The notes: a model not told the origin generated them from the sequence alone. 25,175 nt of DNA from UBA11574 sp964591175 (GCA_964591175.1 CAZQAF010000050.1:1-25175), one strand, 5' to 3'; counted from the stretch's first letter, positions 1 through 7,924 are shown. Translations and numbers: made by a program.

Positions 1-37
1 AATAAAAATGAAGAACTATTCATCGTAACAATCATAT

Positions 38-259
38 TTATTCCCTTGTCATGGCGGTTCCACATTTTGAACAGCGTTGCTCATAGCAGGGAATTCCCAA
101 TTGGTGAGGTACTTTTTCACCACAATTTGGACAGATACATGATCCGCCGGGACCGGCACCAAAACCATCACCACGACGGCGCCCCCCTCTGCGCGAGCCC
201 ATGCCGCTTCCTGCGCCCGGCCCCTTACCGCTTGGACCTTTTCCATCGCCTCTGGGCAT
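38..259 (-). CDS. Small Gly/Arg-rich zinc-ribbon protein (DUF5320-like)
   Basis: This is a 73-aa protein. The N-terminal half begins MPRGDGKGPSGKGPG and is almost entirely Gly, Arg, Pro and Ser. The C-terminal half holds two Cys pairs, CPNC and CSKC, plus further Cys residues, as expected for a small zinc ribbon. The ATG at 259 is chosen over upstream in-frame starts because AAAGGAGGTGAG sits directly before it. Such MPRGDG proteins often neighbour Mrp and NifX-type genes in anaerobes (family knowledge), and an Mrp-NifX fusion lies in this window under the same kind of promoter. It is the only gene seen downstream of the minus-strand sigma-54 promoter at 398-412, with a leader of about 125 nt. 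Its biochemical role is unknown; metal or nucleic-acid binding is plausible. Confidence 0.75.
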   Translation of the reverse strand: MPRGDGKGPSGKGPGAGSGMGSRRGGRRRGDGFGAGPGGSCICPNCGEKVPHQLGIPCYEQRCSKCGTAMTRE

Positions 260-397
260 TTTACTCACCTCCTTTAAATCATTGCTCCCTGATTTTGGCT
301 CTTTGATACTAGTTTCTTCAATCGAGCATCGAGCATCAAATTTCAGATAAAGATATTGAATAACCATATGGCCTTATCTTTTCTAAACTTTTCATTA

Positions 398-412
398 GCA
401 TGAAGTATGCCA
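398..412 (-). promoter_or_regulatory. Sigma-54 (-24/-12) promoter, minus strand
   Basis: Read on the minus strand the site is TGGCATACTTCATGC, with the invariant GG and GC ten bases apart. Predicted transcription starts near 386 and leads into the zinc-ribbon gene. The centre of the dyad pair (495-537) lies 117.5 bp from the -12 GC. Confidence 0.75.
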
Positions 413-494
413 CAAATTCATAACTTCAATTTAAACTAATTTTTCAATAAGTTGTATAATTGATTATTTCAATTAACTTTGTAACACAGCAAAA

Positions 495-537
495 TTTAGA
501 AAAATTTCGAAATCTCATTTAGAAAAATTTCGAAATC
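495..537. promoter_or_regulatory. Tandem dyad enhancer (UAS) pair 1
   Basis: Two identical 20-base copies, TTTAGAAAAATTTCGAAATC, lie at 495-514 and 518-537, giving a 23-bp repeat. Each copy is an imperfect dyad TTTAGAAA-AA-TTTCGAAA. The pair sits between divergent sigma-54 promoters, as expected of an enhancer for an NtrC-type activator. The same motif with the same spacing recurs at 4115, 7925 and 15967. Confidence 0.8.
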
Positions 538-676
538 GAACACGTCATCTCAAATTGCGTGAATAGGGAAGTATAGATATGAGAAAGTGGCCATCAACAA
601 ATAAAGTTAAGATAATCGAGTGACTTTAGGACATTTTGGAAACCATGTAATGGATAGTAACGGATTTTTATTTCTA

Positions 677-691
677 TGGCACACTTTATGC
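677..691 (+). promoter_or_regulatory. Sigma-54 promoter, plus strand, for kinase-USP unit
   Basis: The site is TGGCACACTTTATGC, with GG-N10-GC spacing. Transcription should start near 703. That excludes the upstream TTG/ATG codons at 702 and 705 as starts for the kinase-like gene. The dyad pair centre is 174.5 bp upstream of the GC. Confidence 0.75.
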
Positions 692-773
692 TGGTTAATA
701 ATTGATGAATTCGAAAAAACGCTATTTGTCTTTTTACGATATTATTCACCATTCCCTACGGAAACAGGGCAAA

Positions 774-1742
774 ATGACAGCAATCCTATCTCAAAAAGTC
801 CTCCGTCAAATGGCTTCCCGATGGCTTGCCCCATCCCAGAGCCACCATCCCTTAAGAATTCATACGGATACCACGGACTTTTTTAAAATAGAATATAACG
901 ATGTCGTCGTTTTAAACAGCAAACTTTATCTTATTCGTCATAATGCCAAGGAGGGGCGTTTTGGGCTGGATGATGAAGTTAAATTTTGGGTAAAACGTGC
1001 CATCGATCTTAAAACCGGTAGCCTGAAAATCATCAAGCTTGTCTTTTATGAAACGTTTAAAACCCGGATCGGGGGAATCGAATTCGAGTGTTTTCGCAGC
1101 CCCAAAAAGGAGGCCCGTATATTGGATGTTATCGCCGGTCATAGGAACTTCATGCATGGATATTCAATCGAGGATAAAGAGGGTAATATTGTTCGCGTGC
1201 TTGATTATATATATGGGAAATCTATCCATGCTTATATTGGAAGTTTACAGATGGATCACCGCGCCTATTTTTACAATCTTTTCCCCGGCATTCTATGTAA
1301 TTTTATGGAATGTATCGAGGCGATCCGCTTTCTCCACCAACATGCTGAAAAACACGGCGATATTCGGCGCGACCATATATTGATCGACCGTGATAGCGGG
1401 CGATATCGCTGGATTGATTTTGATTTTAACTACCGCCATCGGGAAAACATATACGGTTACGATCTTTTTGGTCTGGGTAATGTTTTGGTATTTTTGGTGG
1501 GTATGGGAGATGTGCTGCTTCTGGATCTAAAGAATCAGGATCATCCTGCTCTGGATGGGCTACGGGAAGAAGATTTGAATATCGTGTTTAACAACCGCGT
1601 TGCAAATCTCAAAAAGATTTACCCATACATACCCGAATCACTCAACCGGGTGTTGATGCATTTTTCTAAAGGTGCCAATTGGTTTTATGAAAACACAACA
1701 CAATTGCTGGATGATTTGAGAGGATTTAAAACGTTGACCTGA
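774..1742 (+). CDS. Protein-kinase-like phosphotransferase
   Basis: This 322-aa protein (counted from the ATG at 774) has a protein-kinase or aminoglycoside-phosphotransferase fold signature. A candidate ATP-anchoring Lys lies in KIIKLVFYE (about residue 88), with a candidate alpha-C Glu about 25 residues later. The catalytic loop is HGDIRRDH (about 194-201) and a DFG-equivalent IDFDF lies at about 214-218. The usual metal-binding Asn of HxDxxxxN is replaced by His. The start at 774 is preferred because the sigma-54 promoter at 677-691 places the RNA start near 703; the ribosome site is weak. The next gene, a USP, follows after 53 bases in the same orientation, so USP phosphorylation is an attractive but unproven role. 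No membrane segment is visible. A small-molecule kinase cannot be excluded. Confidence 0.7.
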   Translation: MTAILSQKVLRQMASRWLAPSQSHHPLRIHTDTTDFFKIEYNDVVVLNSKLYLIRHNAKEGRFGLDDEVKFWVKRAIDLKTGSLKIIKLVFYETFKTRIGGIEFECFRSPKKEARILDVIAGHRNFMHGYSIEDKEGNIVRVLDYIYGKSIHAYIGSLQMDHRAYFYNLFPGILCNFMECIEAIRFLHQHAEKHGDIRRDHILIDRDSGRYRWIDFDFNYRHRENIYGYDLFGLGNVLVFLVGMGDVLLLDLKNQDHPALDGLREEDLNIVFNNRVANLKKIYPYIPESLNRVLMHFSKGANWFYENTTQLLDDLRGFKTLT

Positions 1743-1795
1743 ATGTTTCCACAAATATTTACTCCAAGAAAACTTTAGATTAAGGAGGCCAAGGC

Positions 1796-2266
1796 ATGAT
1801 CGATAGGAACAAAATTTATAACAAGAACATCCTGATTGCCGTGGACGAGTCAGAAAACGCCCGCCGGGCAGTTTCCTATGTGAGCCAGCTGTTGAAAGGC
1901 ATAAAAGGCTTTAAAGTCTTAATCCTGCATGTCATCAGCCAACCGGAAGAGGATTACTTTCCCACATCTGCTGAAAAAGAGAAATGGCTCAGCAAGTACA
2001 AGCTGAAAGTCGATGTCATGTTGGAGAACTATCGTCAAATGTTGATACGTGAAGACTTTGACCCGGGTGATGTATCGGTACGTTCCACCCTTCGTTACTG
2101 TCCTTCCATGGCGGAGTGTATTTTAGCAGAGCGGGACGAGACGGAATATAGCACCATTGTGGTTGGCAGACAGGGACTTTCACGGAGTGAAGAGTTCCTC
2201 TTTGGCAGTGTTTCCAGCAAGATTGTCAATCATGCGCGCAACTGTACGGTCTGGGTGGTGGAATAA
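1796..2266 (+). CDS. Universal stress protein (single UspA domain)
   Basis: This 156-aa protein is a single UspA domain. The start NILIAVDESENARRAV gives beta-1 and the ATP-site Asp. The C-terminal G-2x-G-9x-GS nucleotide-binding motif is intact (GRQG, then GS in FGSVSSK), so it is predicted to bind ATP rather than belong to the non-binding class. TTAAGGAGGCC precedes the ATG at 1796. It is the second gene of the kinase-USP unit driven by the sigma-54 promoter at 677. It is cytoplasmic by lack of any signal or membrane segment. USPs of this class act in stress survival and dormancy; the exact partner is unknown. Confidence 0.9.
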   Translation: MIDRNKIYNKNILIAVDESENARRAVSYVSQLLKGIKGFKVLILHVISQPEEDYFPTSAEKEKWLSKYKLKVDVMLENYRQMLIREDFDPGDVSVRSTLRYCPSMAECILAERDETEYSTIVVGRQGLSRSEEFLFGSVSSKIVNHARNCTVWVVE

Positions 2267-2582
2267 TGAACCTTTTATCGGCTCTTTTTGGTGAAATACA
2301 CCTCTTCACACTTACCTCTCCAGCGATTTGCCCCGAAGCTCTTGGATATTGCGATACGCCAAGGCACAGAACGCCTTGAAATCCTGGATCCGGTTAGTCT
2401 GGAAATGAACGTTTGGGCTGGAATAAACGGAAGTCCAGGCAGCACGGCTCAAACCCCTTTCCTTCCAATGGGACATTGCTCGGACTGCCAAGAGTTCCGA
2501 AAAGTATGCGGCTTTATGACGGCTGAACCACGCCCCATAGCGCCGGTGGTGAGAGTTGAAAGAAGAGGTCATGGGAACAGAT
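2267..2582. other. Convergent intergenic stretch, possible gene remnant
   Basis: This 316-base stretch separates the USP (plus) from the ZIP gene (minus). Both strands are open for most of it. A minus-strand frame could start at 2572 and end at 2312 (86 aa, rich in Trp, Arg and Ser), and a plus-strand frame runs 2288-2605. Neither has a good ribosome site or a family I recognise. It may be a decayed gene, and I see no clear terminator hairpin. Confidence 0.3.
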
Positions 2583-3314
2583 CTATGCCTTGGAAAAGAG
2601 AATAACCGCAGCCACCAAAATGCCGGCACCCATGGCGAAAAGGCTGTATCTCTTTTGCTCTGTTTCAGCCTGAGGCAGAAGGTGAGTGGCCCCCACGTAA
2701 ACCAGGGCTCCTGCAGAAAATGCCAGTAGTGCACCCAGGAGAGGTTTGTCAATTTTGCTGATCAAGGGGTACGACACGAGCATGCCCAGGGGCGTGGTCA
2801 GGGCCGCGGCCAAGAAGGCAAAGAGCAGCGACGTCCTCTCCCTGAACCCGCCCCGTTTTAGCAGCAGGTACGTTATGATCCCCTCGGGAAATTCGTGAAG
2901 AACCATACCGGTGGCTGCCAGTAGCCCGGTAAAGATACTGACAGTGAAAGTAACGGAATAAATGAACCCGTCAATAAATGAGTGGAACCCGATTCCAATC
3001 ATAGGTACAAGGCCAATCCCATATTGCGCATCCGATGCTTTATCGCACGCAAAAGCGTTGATGAACCGATTAAATAAGTGCAGGCCGAGGTACCCGGCCA
3101 ACAGATAGAATGGCGCATTTGAATTCATGGAAAATGCCTTCGGAATGATGTGCAAAAATGACACTGATATCAGGACGCCGGCGGCGAAACAGATAAAGTA
3201 GATGGTATTCTTACGGCCCCATTGCTCGAAGCGGCGTATGACATAAATGCCCGCCGAGGTCACTAATGCGGCCAGAGAGCTGGCTCCTAAGGCCGTCCAG
3301 AACGTGTTTTCCAT
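2583..3314 (-). CDS. ZIP-family divalent metal transporter
   Basis: This 243-aa inner-membrane protein has about eight hydrophobic segments. The two signature metal-binding helices are present: HSFIDG in the fourth segment and HEFPEG in the fifth. ZIP proteins move Zn2+, Fe2+ or Mn2+ into the cytoplasm; the substrate cannot be read from the sequence. The ATG at 3314 is chosen over one seven codons upstream because GAGG lies six bases before it. It lies 57 bases downstream of a USP gene on the same strand, so both are probably transcribed from the sigma-54 promoter at 4017-4031. That would couple metal uptake to the same stress signal. Confidence 0.88.
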   Translation of the reverse strand: MENTFWTALGASSLAALVTSAGIYVIRRFEQWGRKNTIYFICFAAGVLISVSFLHIIPKAFSMNSNAPFYLLAGYLGLHLFNRFINAFACDKASDAQYGIGLVPMIGIGFHSFIDGFIYSVTFTVSIFTGLLAATGMVLHEFPEGIITYLLLKRGGFRERTSLLFAFLAAALTTPLGMLVSYPLISKIDKPLLGALLAFSAGALVYVGATHLLPQAETEQKRYSLFAMGAGILVAAVILFSKA

Positions 3315-3371
3315 AGTATCCTCATATAAATTCAATTTAGCCCAACCGAGGTGTATCGCTATGTTCTATTT

Positions 3372-3830
3372 CTAAATAGGGGTTACCATCACAGCACATG
3401 GCGCGTGACCAACGACTTTCTTAGCAACGCTGCCTATTAAAAGTTCATAAAGCCCGGTCCTTCCATGAGTTCCCATAACGATGAGGTCAATATTTTTTTC
3501 CTTTGCTTCTTGAATGATAAACTCATGGGGCTGTCCGCCTACATGCAAAATCGTTTCACATGGTATATCTTCTTTTGTGGCTTTAGCCTTAATTCCTTCA
3601 AGAAATTCCTTTGTCCCCTTTAACATCTTTTCTTTTTCCTCAAAAACAAGTTCAAACTCCTTCACTTCGGGATATATGTCAATGACGCTAACTACAAAAA
3701 GGGTACTTTTGCATATCTTTGCCATACTTATCGCCTGATCAAAAGCCTTCTCGCTATATCTTGATCTGTCCATCGCGACAAGTATTCTCTTACCTTTAGT
3801 CAAAGGACATGCCGGCTGCGCCTGTTCCAT
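3372..3830 (-). CDS. Universal stress protein (single UspA domain)
   Basis: This 152-aa UspA domain has the beta-1 segment RILVAMDRSRYSEKAF and an intact G-2x-G-9x-GS ATP motif (GTHGRTG, then IGSVAKK). The ATG at 3830 is preferred to one five codons upstream because GGAGGGAA lies just before it. A short N-terminal extension, MEQAQPACPLTKGK, precedes the domain. It heads a two-gene unit with the ZIP transporter and is the first gene after the minus-strand sigma-54 promoter at 4017-4031, with a leader of about 175 nt. Confidence 0.9.
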   Translation of the reverse strand: MEQAQPACPLTKGKRILVAMDRSRYSEKAFDQAISMAKICKSTLFVVSVIDIYPEVKEFELVFEEKEKMLKGTKEFLEGIKAKATKEDIPCETILHVGGQPHEFIIQEAKEKNIDLIVMGTHGRTGLYELLIGSVAKKVVGHAPCAVMVTPI

Positions 3831-4016
3831 TTTAATTCCCTCCATTAATGAAATAAAACCGTTTCAACAGCATTCTAGGCAACATTTTCCAAAAAAACAC
3901 TGCTTATTCCTACTAACTCAATAATTTTGCAAGTGGACTCACTTATGATTTTTCTCCTTTCTTTCGTTATGCCCATGGCAGATAGTAACAATCCAATTTC
4001 TTATGTATTCTTAGGA

Positions 4017-4031
4017 GCATAAAATGTGCCA
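4017..4031 (-). promoter_or_regulatory. Sigma-54 promoter, minus strand, for USP-ZIP unit
   Basis: The minus-strand sequence is TGGCACATTTTATGC, with GG-N10-GC spacing. Its start point is predicted near 4005. The dyad pair centre (4136) is 118.5 bp from the GC. Confidence 0.78.
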
Positions 4032-4114
4032 TCAACATACATCTCTGATAATTGTTATTATTTCATAGGGTTCGAATCGAGAAAGATTCTAAGCTTCTCT
4101 GAAGCTCAACCAGA

Positions 4115-4157
4115 TTTAGAAAATTTTCGAAATCTCTTTTCGCAAAATTTCGAAAAT
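4115..4157. promoter_or_regulatory. Tandem dyad enhancer (UAS) pair 2
   Basis: Copy one is TTTAGAAAATTTTCGAAATC (4115-4134) and copy two is TTTCGCAAAATTTCGAAAAT (4138-4157), again 23 bp apart. The first half-site of copy two, TTTCGCAA, is the form seen in the perfect dyad at 7925-7944. Confidence 0.78.
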
Positions 4158-4237
4158 TTTCTATCCTGCGGGATCATTTGTGAGCTTTGACAGATATAAC
4201 TGAACGAATTCGGGATCTTTTCTCCCTTTTCGCTTTG

Positions 4238-4252
4238 TGGCACGTTATTTGC
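4238..4252 (+). promoter_or_regulatory. Near-perfect sigma-54 promoter for the tandem USP
   Basis: TGGCACGTTATTTGC matches the full sigma-54 consensus TGGCACG-N4-TTGC. Transcription is predicted from about 4264. The dyad pair centre is 115.5 bp upstream of the GC. Confidence 0.85.
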
Positions 4253-4369
4253 TCTAAAAAATACATAAGCCTGAAAAAACTTCTCAGCAGAAAGCTTTTC
4301 ATCCTTTCCCCAACACTTAAACTGTGGAGCAATTCCGCAAATAGAGTCCTTTGGTGGAGGTAGAAGTCA

Positions 4370-5325
4370 ATGGGTGTGGACAAAAAACTATTATTCGGCG
4401 TAGATGACTCTGATTTTTCTTGTCAGGCCCTGGCCGCGATAGGAAATCTGCAAAAAAATTGTAAAAATCTCAAGATTACAATATTTCATGGTGCTAGTGA
4501 CTCCAATTTCTCCTTCATGACGAGAATGCTTAAGCTAAGTCCCGATGAACCGAAAAAGTATCACCGGCTTTGGAAACTTGAAGAAAAGAACATCTTGAAA
4601 AAAGCCATTGAGGTTTAACCAAATCAGGGTTTGATCCTAAGAGAGTTACAACCTTTTTCGAACAGAGCTGCAACGACCCTTCTGAATCCATGATGAAGCT
4701 GGCAAGTTCTCAAGATTTTGAAACGGTTGCGGTTGCTCGGTGGGGAGCAACCACGCTGTCGCGTCAGCTCATGGGGTCTGTCACATACCGGCTGATCAAT
4801 ATGGCGAGCACGCCGGCCGTTTGGGTAATCGATCCGCGTATTCGTTCCCATGACGTGCTGGTGACGCTGGTCGGAGCACAGGTCGGTCATAGGGTTATGG
4901 AGTACACATTGCGGCATTTTGCTCATCTCAAAGAGAGCCGATTCACGTTTTTTCACGTGATTCCTGCCCCACCACCTCAAATATGGAGTTACGAGTTCAT
5001 TAAAAACGAAAAAAGTTTTGAAGAGCAGTGGGAGAAAATAAGACGTTGGCTGGATGATAAGACGGACAAGGTCATACAAATCGCGGAAAAAGGCAGACAA
5101 AGGCTTATCAAGAAAGGGATTCCGGAGAAAAACATCACGCTCAAACTTAAACACCAGGAAAAGGGCATTGCAAGGGATATTCTCAAAGAAATCGAAACAG
5201 GCAATTACGGCATTATTTTGATTGGCCGTAAGGGTTCAAAAAAGATCAGGAAATTCCAGCTTGGAAGTAAGGCCAACAAGCTGCTTTATACCGCACACAC
5301 ACTTATAACCTGTATAATTAGATGA
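4370..5325 (+). pseudogene. Tandem (two-domain) universal stress protein, split by a -1 frameshift
   Basis: Frame one (4370-4618) encodes the start of a UspA domain, KKLLFGVDDSDFSCQAL, and stops at TAA 4616-4618. Frame two is open from 4612 to 5325 and carries on the same domain (LTKSGFDPKRVTTFFEQ, then the ATP-motif region ending GSVTYRL), followed by a complete second UspA domain ending in GRKG-9x-GSK. Adding one T to the T run at 4614-4616 (GAG GTT TTA ACC) restores one reading frame of about 318 aa. In domain one the first Gly of the ATP motif is Ala (ARWG). GGAGG precedes the ATG at 4370. The upstream promoter and enhancer are excellent, so the break is recent, a sequencing error, or a rare recoding site. 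Frame two could also start internally at ATG 4690. Confidence 0.8.
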
Positions 5326-5382
5326 TACATATTAAACGGATAACACATAGGCTAAAATCTTCGATGCGTTTTTCGTTAAGTC

Positions 5383-5405
5383 ACAAGAAAAAAGAATCTT
5401 TTTTA
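5383..5405. terminator. Possible bidirectional A/T-rich terminator
   Basis: A palindrome around AAAAAAGAATCTTTTTT (5388-5404) lies between the convergent tandem-USP and radical SAM genes. A-run and T-run on either side would end RNA in U residues in both directions. The stem has almost no G:C pairs, so this is a weak call. Confidence 0.3.
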
Positions 5406-5493
5406 TTTCTACCATAACCTTAACCGATATTCTTTTGGCAAGCGATGATCACGCATACAGAAATCATTGTCCATACTCCGAGTCAGTGAAGAC

Positions 5494-6453
5494 CTATTCG
5501 GTATATATAGCAGGCAGTCTTCTCATATAGAACTTCCATCTTTTGTACTTTGTCTCGATGAGATGACCTCTATCGATCAATCTGTGTATGACTGACCAGT
5601 CAGCTCCTGCACGCGCCAGGAAGTCGCTTACCGCCTCTTCCCGCATTGGATGCACAGCAGTGATATTCAGTAGATCTTCTTCGACGTTGCCCGTAAAAGC
5701 GAAATCATTGCCTTCGTATCCAATCAGATACTCCACCTGATCAATCCTTCCATGGAGGATATGATAAGCTTGATTGATAATTTCCTCGGGAGGAGGTCGT
5801 ACCCATTCCTCTGCAGGCGGCCGTGTAGGAATGGATAGATAAGCCCTGTCAGGCCTCAACCGGGCCAATAAGTCTGCAATATTGCTGAGGCTATCTTCGT
5901 TGTCATTGACCGTTCTAACAAGCATTGTTTCCGTTACAAGTTCTCCACTGTAAGTCTCCGCAAATTCGAGCATTCCTTGCTGAATCGAGGAGAGTTGCAG
6001 GGTTCCATAAGGCCGATTAATCCTGCGCCAAAACTCTTCTTGTACAGAGTCTATCTTCAATGAAACCCAATCCGCCTTCTTCAACGCCTCTCTCACATCT
6101 TCACGCCAGATAAGGGAACCGTTGGTAATCACGGCAATATTAATTCCCAAAGATTTCAACAAATCGATCTCATAGACGAGATTGATGTCCAGAGTAGGTT
6201 CCCCATCGGGCACGAATGTCAGGTAATCAATGGGGTCTCCAGCCTCTTTCACCTTTTTCACCTTGTCCTGGACATCTTGTAAGATTTTTTGTGGATCATA
6301 GAACATACGGCGCTCAGCCTGCATTTTTTTAGTACGGCCCAATTGGCAGTAAACACAGGAATAGGTGCATATTTTGGGCGGGATATTATTTATCCCGAGG
6401 CTTTGCCCCAAACGCCTGGATGGCACAGGGCCAAAGGCAGTCATTCTGCTCAT
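5494..6453 (-). CDS. Radical SAM protein (COG0731-like Fe-S oxidoreductase)
   Basis: This 319-aa protein opens with FGPVPSRRLGQSLGIN and then CTYSCVYC, the CxxxCxxC cluster motif (Cys29, 33, 36) that binds the 4Fe-4S cluster and S-adenosylmethionine. A GEPTLD motif (about 88-93) and ITNGS (about 110-114) fit the radical SAM barrel. This subfamily is related to the TYW1/wyosine group and is usually annotated as a radical SAM protein of unknown substrate. The C-terminal ~90 residues are predicted helical with no further Cys cluster. It follows the Mrp-NifX gene by 88 bases on the same strand, so it probably shares the sigma-54 promoter at 7772-7786. The pairing suggests metal-cofactor or Fe-S handling. 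The gene ends in TAG. Confidence 0.85.
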   Translation of the reverse strand: MSRMTAFGPVPSRRLGQSLGINNIPPKICTYSCVYCQLGRTKKMQAERRMFYDPQKILQDVQDKVKKVKEAGDPIDYLTFVPDGEPTLDINLVYEIDLLKSLGINIAVITNGSLIWREDVREALKKADWVSLKIDSVQEEFWRRINRPYGTLQLSSIQQGMLEFAETYSGELVTETMLVRTVNDNEDSLSNIADLLARLRPDRAYLSIPTRPPAEEWVRPPPEEIINQAYHILHGRIDQVEYLIGYEGNDFAFTGNVEEDLLNITAVHPMREEAVSDFLARAGADWSVIHRLIDRGHLIETKYKRWKFYMRRLPAIYTE

Positions 6454-6541
6454 TTTTTTCTCTTAGACATTCTGCTCGGCCTTCGATTTCCGAGACCAGT
6501 CCATATACCTTCTTATTATGCCCAGATTAAAAGGGACATCC

Positions 6542-7711
6542 TTACCGGTCTCGAGAAAGGTGCTGTTGAACCATTTCATCAGGGCCTGTACTAGAGGAGC
6601 CGGTGATGACGGTGGTTCCCTTTGCTCTAAAATTCTCCATGGCCTTGGAGCCCATGTTCCCTGCGATGATAACGCTAACCCCTAAATCGTGAAGCCAATC
6701 GGGGAACACATTCGGTGCATGAGAAGGTGGGTGCAAGATTTCCTTTTTTATTATTTGCTGATTTTGTATATGGAAAATGGCAAATTCGGTTGCCTTACCA
6801 AAAGATGGTAAAAGCCGACCTCCGGATATTGGAATGGCAATCTTTGTGATCAAAGATTTTTTTGAGCTGCTGTCTTCAATAATTTTATCGACAATTAATT
6901 CATATCCATGTGCTGCTTCGGAACTCGGATATTTCTCCAGATAGGATTGCCCTGCTGCAGTGCAATACGGCATTTTCGGATCAATGGGAATCCGGCCTAA
7001 GTAGCGAACATTGAAAATAATTGCTTCTCTGAACATTCTTTCCGCGGTTTTGTCGCATTTTTGACAAAATAAACCGCTCATATTTTCTACGAAACCCATA
7101 ATAATATTTTTAGCGTTTTCGTATAAATTAATCAATTCTGTGACTTGTTTTCTGGCATGAGGCAGATATTCTTTCTTTGGGGCAGAAACGAAAATGACCT
7201 TGGCATCATGGACCGCACTGGCCGCGGCGATTGGTTCATCACCCGCACCCGATATGGAACTGATTATGAGATAATCCAAGTCTCCCCAACTTACGTCAGC
7301 AATGAACTGGCGAATGACATGGCTTTTCAAGTCCCCTCGCCAGACCACGCTCTGGTCCACATCCTTCATAACGGATCCAATAGATATCACTTTCAGATAA
7401 TCTGAATAGGATTCGGGGACAAATTGATTATCTGCATCGGTTTCATAAATTCCTTGGAGCCCGAGCATATTGGAAATATTTGTGCCATGTAGATCAAGAT
7501 CGATCAGGCCAACGTTCACCTTTCTTTTTGAAAGGGCAACTGCTAAATTGGCGGCAAGGCTTGTTTTCCCGACGCCCCGTTTGTTGCTCGTAACTATGTA
7601 CTTATGCTGGATTAAGGACAAGGAATCGTGAATGGCCCGGTCTTGTTCAGCCGCCCCGGAATCCATATGCTTTCGATATGGAGGATCGAAATCCTTGGAT
7701 GAATTACTCAT
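6542..7711 (-). CDS. Mrp/NBP35-type ATPase fused to a NifX/NifB-like domain
   Basis: This is a 389-aa fusion. Residues about 35-285 are a P-loop ATPase of the Mrp/ApbC family: deviant Walker A KRGVGKTS (44-51), DLDLHG (71-76), and the CxxC cluster-binding pair in NMSGLFCQKC (Cys216, 219). Residues about 290-385 form a dinitrogenase iron-molybdenum cofactor (NifX/NafY-like) domain, KIAIPISGGRLLPSFG, with the AGNMG motif near its end. Mrp proteins carry Fe-S clusters between scaffolds and clients. The usual LIIDLPPGTGD Walker B/switch stretch reads LIISSISGAGDEP here, so the conserved Asp is Ser151. AGGAGGTG precedes the ATG at 7711. It is the first gene after the sigma-54 promoter at 7772-7786. 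Confidence 0.85.
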   Translation of the reverse strand: MSNSSKDFDPPYRKHMDSGAAEQDRAIHDSLSLIQHKYIVTSNKRGVGKTSLAANLAVALSKRKVNVGLIDLDLHGTNISNMLGLQGIYETDADNQFVPESYSDYLKVISIGSVMKDVDQSVVWRGDLKSHVIRQFIADVSWGDLDYLIISSISGAGDEPIAAASAVHDAKVIFVSAPKKEYLPHARKQVTELINLYENAKNIIMGFVENMSGLFCQKCDKTAERMFREAIIFNVRYLGRIPIDPKMPYCTAAGQSYLEKYPSSEAAHGYELIVDKIIEDSSSKKSLITKIAIPISGGRLLPSFGKATEFAIFHIQNQQIIKKEILHPPSHAPNVFPDWLHDLGVSVIIAGNMGSKAMENFRAKGTTVITGSSSTGPDEMVQQHLSRDR

Positions 7712-7733
7712 AACACACCTCCTGCATATAATT

Positions 7734-7835
7734 AAATAACCCTTGTGACTTCTCTTTCTACCTAACTTTATGCATGATATGTGCCACCCGAAAACAGGAT
7801 ATGGATATAGCTATGAAATAACCCTTGTGTCTTCT
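7734..7835. repeat. 20-bp direct repeat flanking a sigma-54 promoter
   Basis: AAATAACCCTTGTGACTTCT (7734-7753) recurs as AAATAACCCTTGTGTCTTCT (7816-7835), with 19 of 20 identical. The copies start 82 bp apart and bracket the minus promoter at 7772-7786. One copy falls in the predicted 5' leader of the Mrp-NifX gene and the other lies between promoter and enhancer. Confidence 0.7.
7772..7786 (-). promoter_or_regulatory. Sigma-54 promoter, minus strand, for Mrp-NifX / radical SAM unit
   Basis: The minus-strand sequence is TGGCACATATCATGC, with GG-N10-GC spacing. The start point is predicted near 7760, about 50 nt before the ATG. The dyad pair centre (7946) lies 173.5 bp from the GC. Confidence 0.78.
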
Positions 7836-7924
7836 GCTTTTAAACCCTACACCCTTCTCATTGATGAAAAAAACATCACCTTAAAAATTATATTTCCATA
7901 AGTACTATCCGTGTTAGTCTTTTT

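Larger units (their letters stand above)
260..773. promoter_or_regulatory. Divergent sigma-54 regulatory region 1
   Basis: This 514-base gene-free stretch lies between the zinc-ribbon gene (minus) and the kinase-like gene (plus). It holds one sigma-54 promoter facing each way (398-412 and 677-691) and a tandem dyad enhancer (495-537) between them. The part from 692 to 773 is the kinase leader. The open frames crossing this region are not credible genes, because they run through the promoter elements. Confidence 0.75.
3831..4369. promoter_or_regulatory. Divergent sigma-54 regulatory region 2
   Basis: This 539-base gene-free stretch holds two outward-facing sigma-54 promoters (4017-4031 minus and 4238-4252 plus) with a tandem dyad enhancer (4115-4157) between them. 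The minus-strand frame at 4174-4383 runs across the plus promoter and is not a credible gene. Confidence 0.75.

Noticed and set aside
702..773. N-terminal extension of the kinase-like protein from TTG 702 / ATG 705
   Set aside because: The predicted sigma-54 start near 703 and lack of a ribosome site make translation from there unlikely.
2288..2605. Plus-strand ORF of 105 aa after the USP
   Set aside because: No ribosome site or recognisable family, and it overlaps the 3' end of the ZIP gene.
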